Shown here in pieces: positions 1 through 5,888 of a DNA stretch of 6,479 bases. The DNA comes from Opitutaceae bacterium (lineage in GTDB: Bacteria > Verrucomicrobiota > Verrucomicrobiia > Opitutales > Opitutaceae): NCBI GenBank assembly GCA_016763045.1, contig JAESUN010000308.1, positions 1-6,479 on the forward strand. The letters are read 5' to 3'. Position numbers and translations under genes: made by a program. The notes beneath the pieces were generated by a model, which was given only the letters and a program-made list of their open reading frames with translations, made no database searches and was not told the origin of the DNA. Within the stretch, counting starts at the first letter, position 1, and the number at the start of each line of letters is the position of its first letter.

Positions 1-2001
1 ATCTACGGTGGACCGGCGGGAAGCCACTTGCTGGCGTTGCTAAAGGAGGTGCGCATGCCAGTTGTAACGACTTTGCATACGGTGTTACTGGAGCCCAATT
101 CCGCACAGCGCGAGGTGATGGAGGAATTGGTGCAACGAAGCGATCGACTCATCGTGATGGCTCAGAAGGGGGCGGAGATTTTGCGCGATACTTATGGAGT
201 ATCCGACACGAAGGTGGATGTGATCCCGCATGGTATTCCAGACATTCCTTTTGCTGATTCCAGTTTCTCCAAAGCTCAGTTTGGGGTGGAGGGGCGTATG
301 GTGTTATTGACGTTTGGGCTCTTGGGGCCAGGCAAGGGAATCGAACACGCGATTGAAGCACTGCCGGAAATAGTGCGGCGACACCCAAACGTCGTGTATC
401 TGGTATTGGGGGCTACGCATCCGCATTTGCTAGCGAGTGAAGGAGAGAGCTATCGCCTGGGCCTTGAACGGTTGGCCGAGGATTGTGGCGTGAAGGAGAA
501 CGTCATCTTCTACAACCGCTTCGTGACTCTTGAGGACCTCACAGAGTTCATCGGTGCAACGGATATTTATGTAACGCCGTATCTCAATGAAGCGCAGATC
601 ACATCTGGCTCGCTGGCCTATGTCTTTGGAGCGGGTAAGGCAGTTGTCTCCACACCCTATTGGCATGCGCAGGAGTTGCTCGCAGAGGATCGCGGTATTC
701 TCGTACCGTTCCGTGATCCGCATGCTATCGCCGAAGGCGTCTGTGCTTATCTTGATGATCCGGCCAGGCTGGAACGGACACGTCGTGACGCTTATGATTT
801 GGGTCGTGAAATGATCTGGCCTTCTGTGGCGCAGCGTTATCTAGAGGTGTTTCAACATGCGCGCGCTGATCGCATCGCGGAGCCGCGCACGGCATTCGCG
901 GATTGGACACTTGCCAACCGGCCTTACGCCTTACCCCCGCTGCGGCTCGATCATACCGTACGGATGAGCGATGGCACAGGCATTTTTCAGCACGCTATCT
1001 TCAATGTGCCGAATTTTCATGAGGGCTATTGCATCGACGATAACGCACGCGCTTTCATTCTGTGCAATCTGCTGGAAGAACTTGGCGGCGAGCCTCAAGA
1101 GGAGAATCTCGATTATCTGGCCACTACCTACTTGGCCTTCCTCTCTGCGGCTATGAACAACGAAACCGGACGTTTCCGCAACTTCATGAGCCATGGGCGG
1201 CAGTGGCTCGAAGCCACAGGCGGCGAAGATAGCCATGGCCGGGCGCTTTGGGCGTTGGGAGTAGGGGTGGGGCGTTCGCATAATGAGGGGCATCGCCATT
1301 TATGTGTGCAACTCTTTGAACGTGGTCTGCCTGTGGTGGAATCGTTCACTTCACCTCGAGCGTGGGCGTTCACGGTTTTGGGCATCCATGAGTATCTGCG
1401 AGAGTTTTCCGGCGATAACAGGGTGAAGTGGGCACGTGAAGTATTGACCTGTAAACTAGTGAAACTTTGGCAAAACTGCAAAACGGAGGACTGGCCGTGG
1501 TTTGAGCGCAGCGCGACTTACGATAACGCGCGCCTTAGCCAAGCCCTGATAATGAGTGGCAAGTGGATGCCTCATGCTGAGGCGTTGGAAATCGGCCTCA
1601 AGTCACTGCGCTGGCTCATCTCTCTGCAAAAAACTCAGGCGGGTAACTTTCGCCCCGTTGGCAGCAACGGATTCTACGTCAAGGATGGTACTCGAGCGGA
1701 CTTCGATCAACAGCCTATAGAAGCGCAGGCCATGGTTTCCGCCTGTTTGGAAGCATTTCGCGTCACACAGGATTCCGTATGGTTGGACGAATCCAAACGT
1801 GTTTTTGAATGGTTTCTGGGCCGCAATGATCTTGGCCTACCTCTCTATGATTCGAAGTCCGGTGGTTGCAGCGACGGGCTGCATCATGACCGAGTCAGTG
1901 AAAATCAGGGCGCGGAGTCTTCCCTCGCGTTCCATCTATCCCTTGCGGAAATGAACTTTGCCGAACAGTTGGTCGAGCATCCTCTGCACGCTTCTGTATG
2001 A
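1..2001 (+). CDS. GT4-type glycosyltransferase with C-terminal helical domain (5' partial)
   Basis: The reading frame is open from base 1, so the true start lies upstream; 666 residues are visible. Numbering from base 1, residues 1-30 (IYGGPAGSHL, then PVVTTLHTVL) and the VIPHGIPD motif near 74 belong to the N-terminal Rossmann half of a GT-B fold. The second half runs from about 100 to 265, with FGLLGPGKGIEHAIEALP near 105-123 and the sugar-nucleotide-site region NEAQITSGSLAY at 196-207. GT4 enzymes move a sugar from a nucleotide donor to an acceptor, usually in the cytoplasm. From about 311 to 660 there is a separate domain, probably helical, with conserved-looking stretches YCIDDNARA (343-351) and ENQGAES (634-640); it resembles alpha/alpha-barrel carbohydrate-active domains. 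Roughly 90-110 residues are probably missing at the N-terminus. The stop overlaps the start of the GH130 gene, so the two are probably translated together. Donor and acceptor are unknown; a mannosyl donor is inferred only from the GH130 partner. Confidence 0.87.
   Translation: MYGGPAGSHLLALLKEVRMPVVTTLHTVLLEPNSAQREVMEELVQRSDRLIVMAQKGAEILRDTYGVSDTKVDVIPHGIPDIPFADSSFSKAQFGVEGRMVLLTFGLLGPGKGIEHAIEALPEIVRRHPNVVYLVLGATHPHLLASEGESYRLGLERLAEDCGVKENVIFYNRFVTLEDLTEFIGATDIYVTPYLNEAQITSGSLAYVFGAGKAVVSTPYWHAQELLAEDRGILVPFRDPHAIAEGVCAYLDDPARLERTRRDAYDLGREMIWPSVAQRYLEVFQHARADRIAEPRTAFADWTLANRPYALPPLRLDHTVRMSDGTGIFQHAIFNVPNFHEGYCIDDNARAFILCNLLEELGGEPQEENLDYLATTYLAFLSAAMNNETGRFRNFMSHGRQWLEATGGEDSHGRALWALGVGVGRSHNEGHRHLCVQLFERGLPVVESFTSPRAWAFTVLGIHEYLREFSGDNRVKWAREVLTCKLVKLWQNCKTEDWPWFERSATYDNARLSQALIMSGKWMPHAEALEIGLKSLRWLISLQKTQAGNFRPVGSNGFYVKDGTRADFDQQPIEAQAMVSACLEAFRVTQDSVWLDESKRVFEWFLGRNDLGLPLYDSKSGGCSDGLHHDRVSENQGAESSLAFHLSLAEMNFAEQLVEHPLHASV
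1998..2001 (+). promoter_or_regulatory. ATGA stop-start overlap (translational coupling)
   Basis: The bases ATGA contain both the TGA stop of the glycosyltransferase and the ATG of the GH130 gene. The region just before it has no clear purine-rich ribosome binding site, so re-initiation by ribosomes finishing the first gene is the likely way the second is translated. Confidence 0.8.
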
Positions 2002-3455
2002 GCGCCATCAATCTTCATCGCCATCCTATCACTCTCTTGCCCGATAGTGCTCGTGTCCTCTTTCGTCCATTTATTCCGGGCAGCGTTCAACGTATTACCG
2101 CGATCATTGGTCGAGCGATTGCCTTGACGGAGGAGGAAGCAGCCAGGGAATGGCAAGCCTTGCACCAGGAGTTTGACTCCCGGCATTTCGACATCGAAGC
2201 AATGCTGCTCGAGCACTACGAGAAAGTGCTTCCCCACGTTCCCGTTGAGCCTCCCATTTCCCACGACCGGAAACTGCTTATCGGAGCGCTCTTTTCCGGA
2301 GAATACGCGTTGGAATCCGCCGCTTTGTTCAATCCATCCATCGTGCCGCATCCCGACCAGAGTGGGGTGCCTAAGGGAGGGCTCCGTTTCATCATGAGCC
2401 TACGGGCCACGGGAGAAGGGCATATCTCATCCATTGAGTTCCGTTCGGGTCTCATCGCTGCGGATGGCAGTATCAGTCTCGATCCCATTTCCCGCTATGT
2501 AACGGTGCCGGCGATCTTGCCCAACCCCAGCTATCGCAAGGAGAGTTTCATCATCAAACTTCATGAAATGGGTTTCTATAATGACCATAGTAGTGCGGTA
2601 ATGGCACCGCTGAATGACGAGTTTACTCGCAGCGATTTAGATAAAAGCATCGGCACGGTCAGGCACGAGAACCAACCGGTAATGCACGAACTAAAGGAAA
2701 TGCTCGAATGCATTCAGTGGCTTGCTGATTCCAATTATGAACTATGCTTTTCGTCCAAGCTGGCGATGAGCGAGCGCATCATTTTTCCGTTCTCGTCCAA
2801 TGAAAGCAACGGGATCGAAGACGCGCGTTTTGTCCGTTTTGTCGAAGAGGATGGCTCAGTCATGTATTATGCGACCTACACGGCCTATAATGGTCATGCC
2901 ATTCTCCCGATGCTTATCGAAACGCAGGACTTCCAGCATTTCCGCGTGGTTACTCTCAATGGCGGAGCGGTGCAGAACAAGGGCATGGCACTTTTTCCCC
3001 GGCGTATTAATGGCCACTACGACATGCTATCGCGACAGGATGATGAGAATATCCTCATCATGTATTCAGATTTTCAACACTATTGGAACGACCCGGAAGT
3101 CCTCCTGCGTCCAGCTGAGCCATGGGAATCGATGAAAATCGGCAATTGCGGCTCCCCCATTGAAACAGAGGCTGGCTGGCTGGTCATCACTCACGGAGTT
3201 GGACCGATGCGCAAGTATTGTATTGGTGCGGCTCTGCTTGATTTGGAGGACCCCAGTAAAGTTATCGGGCGGCTAAGTGAACCATTACTTTCTCCCGAGG
3301 GTATCGAGCGCGAGGGCTATGTTCCCAACGTGGTCTATAGCTGTGGCTCGCTGCTGCACGACAACCAGGTGATTCTGCCTTATGCGATGAGTGACAAGGC
3401 TACAGCGATCGTGAGTGTGTCTCTGGATGAACTCCTCACTGCCTTAAAAGGGTAG
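1998..3455 (+). CDS. Glycoside hydrolase family 130 protein (beta-mannoside phosphorylase/mannosidase family)
   Basis: This 485-residue protein fits GH130, a five-bladed beta-propeller family whose characterised members mostly phosphorolyse beta-mannosides to mannose 1-phosphate, with some hydrolases. Residues 1-95 form an extra, mostly helical N-terminal region. The catalytic core follows: FNPSIVPHPD (111-120), NGIEDARFVRF (271-281, where Asp275 matches the general-acid Asp of the family), NKGMALFPRRINGHYDMLSR (327-346), and the C-terminal signature GSPIETEAGWLVITHGV (385-401), then LLDLEDPSKVIGR (413-425) and YVPNVVYSCG (441-450). His399 and several Arg/Lys sit where phosphate ligands occur in phosphorylases, but I cannot decide between phosphorylase and hydrolase by eye. 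The residue before HG is Thr398, where many phosphorylases have Tyr. The ATG shares bases with the upstream stop (ATGA) and no clear Shine-Dalgarno precedes it, which points to translational coupling. No signal peptide is seen, so it is probably cytoplasmic, acting on the glycan made or imported with the GT4 partner. Confidence 0.9.
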   Translation: MSAINLHRHPITLLPDSARVLFRPFIPGSVQRITAIIGRAIALTEEEAAREWQALHQEFDSRHFDIEAMLLEHYEKVLPHVPVEPPISHDRKLLIGALFSGEYALESAALFNPSIVPHPDQSGVPKGGLRFIMSLRATGEGHISSIEFRSGLIAADGSISLDPISRYVTVPAILPNPSYRKESFIIKLHEMGFYNDHSSAVMAPLNDEFTRSDLDKSIGTVRHENQPVMHELKEMLECIQWLADSNYELCFSSKLAMSERIIFPFSSNESNGIEDARFVRFVEEDGSVMYYATYTAYNGHAILPMLIETQDFQHFRVVTLNGGAVQNKGMALFPRRINGHYDMLSRQDDENILIMYSDFQHYWNDPEVLLRPAEPWESMKIGNCGSPIETEAGWLVITHGVGPMRKYCIGAALLDLEDPSKVIGRLSEPLLSPEGIEREGYVPNVVYSCGSLLHDNQVILPYAMSDKATAIVSVSLDELLTALKG

Positions 3456-3533
3456 ACCAGATTTCGGCCTCTCTTGATTCTGAATCTTATTTTTAGAGGA
3501 TGATGTACTAACGTGAAGAGCTTTCCGTTAAAA

Positions 3534-3561
3534 ATTTGGCAGTGTTTTAATACAGCCAAAT
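3534..3561 (-). terminator. Strong hairpin, possible second minus-strand terminator
   Basis: Arms ATTTGGC (3534-3540) and GCCAAAT (3555-3561) pair perfectly over 7 bases. Inside them, GTGTT and AATAC continue the stem after one A/A mismatch and with one G-T pair, leaving a tiny loop. An outer GTTAA/TTAAC pair lies just beyond. Read on the minus strand the hairpin runs into TTTTT, as expected of an intrinsic terminator; read on the plus strand it is followed by A-rich sequence. It would back up the closer terminator of the dioxygenase gene. Another role for the hairpin is possible. Confidence 0.45.
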
Positions 3562-3593
3562 AAAATTAACCAGCTAGTCACTTCTTCTCAGGG

Positions 3594-3622
3594 AATCTGT
3601 GTAAATCTGCGTAATCTGCGGA
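3594..3622. repeat. Triple tandem AATCTGYG motif
   Basis: Three near-identical units stand in a row: AATCTGTGT (3594-3602), AAATCTGCGT (3603-3612) and AATCTGCGGA (3613-3622), followed by TAAAAC. Fragments of the same word, in the opposite orientation, occur in the other convergent gap (5761-5772 and 5859-5868). From memory, similar phrases are common between genes in Verrucomicrobiota, Planctomycetota and some other phyla; I know of no established function. Confidence 0.6.
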
Positions 3623-3660
3623 TAAAACAAAACAGACCTCATTTTACTTTTCAGAGCTAT

Positions 3661-3690
3661 TTGCGATGCCATCTCCGCTACCGCTCCGTC
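3661..3690. repeat. 30-base dispersed repeat, copy 1
   Basis: This stretch, with the core GCCATCTCCGCT followed by CGCTCCGTC, matches 5810-5839 at 26 of 30 positions in the same orientation. The mismatches are at unit positions 5, 7, 20 and 21. Both copies sit in gaps between convergent genes, in the 3' flanks of dioxygenase genes. It is not a palindrome, has no coding frame that fits, and shows no insertion-sequence ends. Confidence 0.65.
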
Positions 3691-3701
3691 TGAAAAATAG
3701 A

Positions 3702-3720
3702 AATCCTGTCGATTCTGTCT
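3702..3720. repeat. ATCCTGTCG / ATTCTGTCT tandem motif
   Basis: Two nine-base units, ATCCTGTCG and ATTCTGTCT, follow each other and lead into a run of seven A (3721-3727). On the minus strand this A run is the U-tract of the dioxygenase terminator, so the repeat sits directly beyond the predicted transcript end. Similar wording recurs between genes in some environmental phyla, as I remember it. Confidence 0.45.
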
Positions 3721-3748
3721 AAAAAAAGAACTGGATACTAGCCCAGTT
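3721..3748 (-). terminator. Intrinsic terminator of the first PhyH gene
   Basis: Arms AACTGG (3729-3734) and CCAGTT (3743-3748) form a 6-base stem with an 8-base loop. On the minus strand the stem is followed by one C and then seven U (complement of 3721-3727). The stem begins inside the TAA stop codon of the dioxygenase gene (3747-3749), so the transcript has almost no 3' untranslated region. Confidence 0.75.
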
Positions 3749-4574
3749 AGTCTTTCTTCCAGGTTTTTGCTTCAGCTTCTTCACCGGCTTCCTCAATGCT
3801 GAGATGTTCACGGTAAAGTCTCCCGTATTGTTCGGTTGGGACTTCGGCCTTAGGATTGTAATTGTAGGTATCTGTTCCTCTGGCCTGATAGACTTTGAAA
3901 TTAGGATTAACGGAGAGGTCGCACTTTACGTTGGTAGGGGAATAACGAGCTGTGAGTCCCGCGCGTCGGCGATCTGAAGGATTTCCAGGAGATCCATGAA
4001 TGAGCTGATCACTGTGAATCGAGATCTGACCGGCTTTCATGTTGATCCGCTCGACGGTGCTTAGATTAAAAGCACTGGTATCACATTCCAGATCGAGGAC
4101 GGAGCTTCCTTCTCCTTCCAGGCGGTTGTGGGTAAAGATGCCACCTTTATGTGACCCAGGAAGGATTTCCATGGAGCCATTTTCAGGGTCGGCATCATCA
4201 AAGGCCAACCAGACGGTCAGCGATGCACGTGGATCGAGGGGCCAGTAATAGGCATCCTGATGCCAGGTGACTGATTCGAGAGAGCATGGTTCTTTGATGA
4301 AGAAGTTAGAGGCCCAAAGGTAATAATCTGTGCCGAGCAGACATTCGACGTAGTCGAGGATCTTCTTGTTCATGCAAATGTCGAAGAGGAATCGGCTGGC
4401 TTCATGCCATTCTCTTATCTCTTTGGTGGTTTCACCTGCTTCGAGCAGGTTAAGCTCTTCAGCCAGTCCTATGTTGAGGGTGGCGAGGTCTGAGGCATCA
4501 AAAACAGGGAGGGCGTCGATATAGCCTTTTTCATGATATTGGGCTATTTGTGAGTCGGTAAGGGCTTTTGTCAT
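3747..4574 (-). CDS. Phytanoyl-CoA dioxygenase (PhyH) family Fe(II)/2-oxoglutarate oxygenase
   Basis: This complete 275-residue protein has the usual length for bacterial PhyH-family enzymes, which use Fe(II), O2 and 2-oxoglutarate to hydroxylate or otherwise oxidise small molecules. The N-terminus (LTDSQIAQYHEKGYI, 5-19) is the typical opening. The iron site is the HxD at His105/Asp107 (WHQDAYYWP) plus His193 in LIHGSPGNPS. Arg204 lies 11 residues after His193, the spacing seen in PhyH and EctD, and would bind 2-oxoglutarate. ENGSMEILPGSHK (131-143) is the conserved strand between them. All cofactor ligands are present, so it should be active, and no signal peptide or membrane segment is seen. 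The substrate is unknown; the family name does not imply phytanoyl-CoA. The gene is divergent from a GntR/LacI-type regulator and its candidate promoter is overlapped by a palindrome, so local repression is likely. No clear Shine-Dalgarno is seen; the start is chosen because the family N-terminus begins there. Confidence 0.9.
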   Translation of the reverse strand: MTKALTDSQIAQYHEKGYIDALPVFDASDLATLNIGLAEELNLLEAGETTKEIREWHEASRFLFDICMNKKILDYVECLLGTDYYLWASNFFIKEPCSLESVTWHQDAYYWPLDPRASLTVWLAFDDADPENGSMEILPGSHKGGIFTHNRLEGEGSSVLDLECDTSAFNLSTVERINMKAGQISIHSDQLIHGSPGNPSDRRRAGLTARYSPTNVKCDLSVNPNFKVYQARGTDTYNYNPKAEVPTEQYGRLYREHLSIEEAGEEAEAKTWKKD

Positions 4575-4622
4575 CTTGGGTCTTGTGTATCGGTTTCTGG
4601 TCGAAGCTGGGGTTTGCTGGAA

Positions 4623-4647
4623 ATTGGTAACCTAAGTGGTAACCAAT
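4623..4647. promoter_or_regulatory. Candidate operator: GGTAACC inverted/direct repeat
   Basis: Arms ATTGGTAACC (4623-4632) and GGTAACCAAT (4638-4647) are inverted repeats matching at 9 of 10 positions, with spacer TAAGT. GGTAACC also recurs as a direct repeat 12 bases apart, and each unit is close to a palindrome itself, so it could be one long site or two adjacent ones. GntR-family sites are often palindromes of the TGGT..ACCA kind. The site lies between the regulator and the dioxygenase and covers the candidate -10 and spacer of the latter. Confidence 0.65.
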
Positions 4648-4656
4648 GCTTGTCAA
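4629..4656 (-). promoter_or_regulatory. Candidate promoter of the first PhyH gene
   Basis: On the minus strand a perfect -35 TTGACA (complement of 4651-4656) is followed after 16 bases by TAGGTT (complement of 4629-4634), a weak -10 matching TATAAT at three positions. Transcription would begin near 4622, leaving a leader of about 48 bases. The operator palindrome overlaps the -10 and nearly all of the spacer, which fits repression by blocking polymerase. Confidence 0.5.
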
Positions 4657-4677
4657 TTCACAATTTTTGCGTTTACT
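4650..4677 (+). promoter_or_regulatory. Candidate promoter of the GntR regulator gene
   Basis: TTGTCA (4650-4655) is a good -35 match, followed after 16 bases by TTTACT (4672-4677), four of six matches to a -10. The -35 overlaps that of the opposite promoter by five bases and lies at the right end of the operator palindrome, so regulator binding could also affect its own transcription. This is read by eye from consensus only. Confidence 0.4.
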
Positions 4678-4719
4678 CTTTTCATCTGATGGATCACCCG
4701 AAAGATTAGTCTCAAGTAA

Positions 4720-5751
4720 ATGAACAGTTCTCCTTTATATTTGCAAATTCGCGATCGGCTTTTGTCGGATATTGCTGCTGGAATTTTTCAGAATGGAAGT
4801 TTCATTCCGACAGAGAGAGAACTGTCCGAGTTGTTTACGGTTTCCCGCAAAACGATCCGGTCTGCCTTGGCGGAATTGGAGGGGCAGGGTGTCCTGACTC
4901 GAGTTCAGGGTCGTGGCACACAGATAACGTACAACACGGTAGGGGTTTCGGCGCCGATGGATTTTATCGCCTTGGTGGCGAGTGCACAGTCTCCTTTTTT
5001 CAGAGAATTTTATAGCTGGTTCGGAGAGGAGGCCGAGAGGCATGACTCGCTGGTCATTTTTAAAGAGGATTCGAAGGGGAAGCTTTTTCGAAAAGAAGGG
5101 CTCTTGCAGATGTTTTTTCGCAAGGGGGTGCGAAACCTGGTTGTGTGGCCCTATAACTTCGAGATCGATCTTGAGATGATTGCTCGTGCCCGTGGATTGG
5201 GTATGAATGTGGTCTTCTTTGATGAGGAGGTAGAGACAAAGAGTGCGGATGCGGTGTTATTGGATAACAAGGATAGTATGTCCCGTCTGTGCCGGAAGAT
5301 GCTGGCAAAGAAGATTCCTAAAAAAGGTATCCTGTATCTAACATTCTCTGACGTCTCCTTGAGAGCTGTTCGAGAGCGAACAGATGTCTTTAAACAAAAG
5401 ATAGGCGGGAGGATTCTGGAAATTCCTTTTGCGGAGCAGTCTGAAGATAAACTGGAATCTGTCCTCTCGGAACTGAAGAAGAATTTACCTCGAGGGATTA
5501 TTTGTGCCACGGCCGAACTGGCGGTAACGCTGCGTCATGTGCTTCTCGGGTGGGGCATTGCCAATGAGAAAGTGGCTATTTCCTGTATCGATGATCTTCC
5601 CGGAATGGATGGGCTGGGGATCACCCGCATCGCACAACCGATGAAAAAATTTGCACATCTAACCTATGAGTTGCTGCGAAAGCAGAATGAATCAGGACGG
5701 GACTGGAAAGCAAAAGTCTATCGGCTGAAGGGTAAGCTGCTTAAAGGGTAG
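4720..5751 (+). CDS. GntR-family regulator with LacI-type (periplasmic-binding-like) effector domain
   Basis: This 343-residue protein joins a GntR winged helix to a LacI/GalR-type sensor, the architecture known from the arabinose repressor AraR. Residues 5-70 are the DNA-binding domain: LYLQIRDRLLSDIAAGIFQ (6-24), then IPTERELSELFTVSRKTIRS (29-48) with the recognition helix, and the wing LTRVQGRGTQI (59-69). Residues 80-343 form the effector domain, including DFIALVASAQSPFFREF (81-97), GVRNLVVWP (136-144), GMNVVFFDEE (161-170), AISCIDDLPGMDGLGITRIAQP (286-307) and a final helix LTYELLRKQ. Such domains usually bind sugars or related small molecules; the ligand here is not readable. A TAA codon stands directly before the ATG, which fixes the start region; the ribosome site is weak. 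It is divergent from one PhyH gene and convergent with another, and probably controls at least the first through the GGTAACC palindrome. Repression relieved by ligand is the likely mode. Confidence 0.9.
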   Translation: MNSSPLYLQIRDRLLSDIAAGIFQNGSFIPTERELSELFTVSRKTIRSALAELEGQGVLTRVQGRGTQITYNTVGVSAPMDFIALVASAQSPFFREFYSWFGEEAERHDSLVIFKEDSKGKLFRKEGLLQMFFRKGVRNLVVWPYNFEIDLEMIARARGLGMNVVFFDEEVETKSADAVLLDNKDSMSRLCRKMLAKKIPKKGILYLTFSDVSLRAVRERTDVFKQKIGGRILEIPFAEQSEDKLESVLSELKKNLPRGIICATAELAVTLRHVLLGWGIANEKVAISCIDDLPGMDGLGITRIAQPMKKFAHLTYELLRKQNESGRDWKAKVYRLKGKLLKG

Positions 5752-5775
5752 GGCTTCTTTGATCCGCAGATAGGA

Positions 5776-5808
5776 AGAGGCCTTTTGATGAGACCTCTGA
5801 AGGTTTTT
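5776..5808 (+). terminator. Weak candidate terminator after the regulator gene
   Basis: AGAGG (5776-5780) can pair with CCTCT (5794-5798). Alternatively CCTTT (5781-5785) can pair with GAAGG (5799-5803), directly followed by TTTTT (5804-5808). The second fold has the right placement for an intrinsic terminator but only a five-base stem with a G-T pair and a 13-base loop. It lies 25 bases after the regulator stop. Confidence 0.4.
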
Positions 5809-5809
5809 A

Positions 5810-5839
5810 TTGCTACGCCATCTCCGCTGTCGCTCCGTC
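5810..5839. repeat. 30-base dispersed repeat, copy 2
   Basis: This is the second copy of the unit at 3661-3690, 26 of 30 bases identical and in the same orientation, again in a gap between convergent genes and just beyond the 3' end of a PhyH gene. Pieces of the AATCTGCG word lie on both sides in reverse orientation: TCCGCAGAT at 5763-5771 and ACGCAGATT at 5860-5868. Confidence 0.65.
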
Positions 5840-5888
5840 ACAGATTCGAAATACTATTAACGCAGATTTTGATTCAAATTTGGGTGAC

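Larger units (their letters stand above)
3456..3746. other. Intergenic gap between convergent genes, repeat-rich
   Basis: No believable coding frame is present in these 291 bases. They hold a minus-strand terminator at the right end, a second hairpin at 3534-3561, a triple AATCTGYG motif at 3594-3622, a 30-base unit at 3661-3690 that recurs near 5810, and an ATCCTGTCG/ATTCTGTCT pair at 3702-3720. No convincing intrinsic terminator was found for the GH130 gene. The only candidate is a small GATTC/GAATC repeat followed by a T-rich stretch near 3475-3495, whose loop is too tight to trust. Confidence 0.7.

Noticed and set aside
931..1299. Open frame on the minus strand opposite the glycosyltransferase
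   Set aside because: It lies fully antisense to a well-supported domain, has no recognisable motif, and its sequence looks like a reverse reading of conserved codons.
3475..3496. GATTC/GAATC repeat with a T-rich stretch as a terminator for the GH130 gene
   Set aside because: The perfect repeat leaves a one-base loop, and a realistic loop leaves only three A/T-rich pairs, too weak to support termination.
3594..3720. Possible CRISPR array
   Set aside because: The repeats are only 9-10 bases, directly adjacent without spacers, and of different types; no cas gene is present.
3661..5839. Ends of an insertion sequence or composite transposon carrying the regulator and PhyH gene
   Set aside because: The two copies are direct, imperfect, lack terminal inverted repeats or target duplications, and no transposase lies between them.
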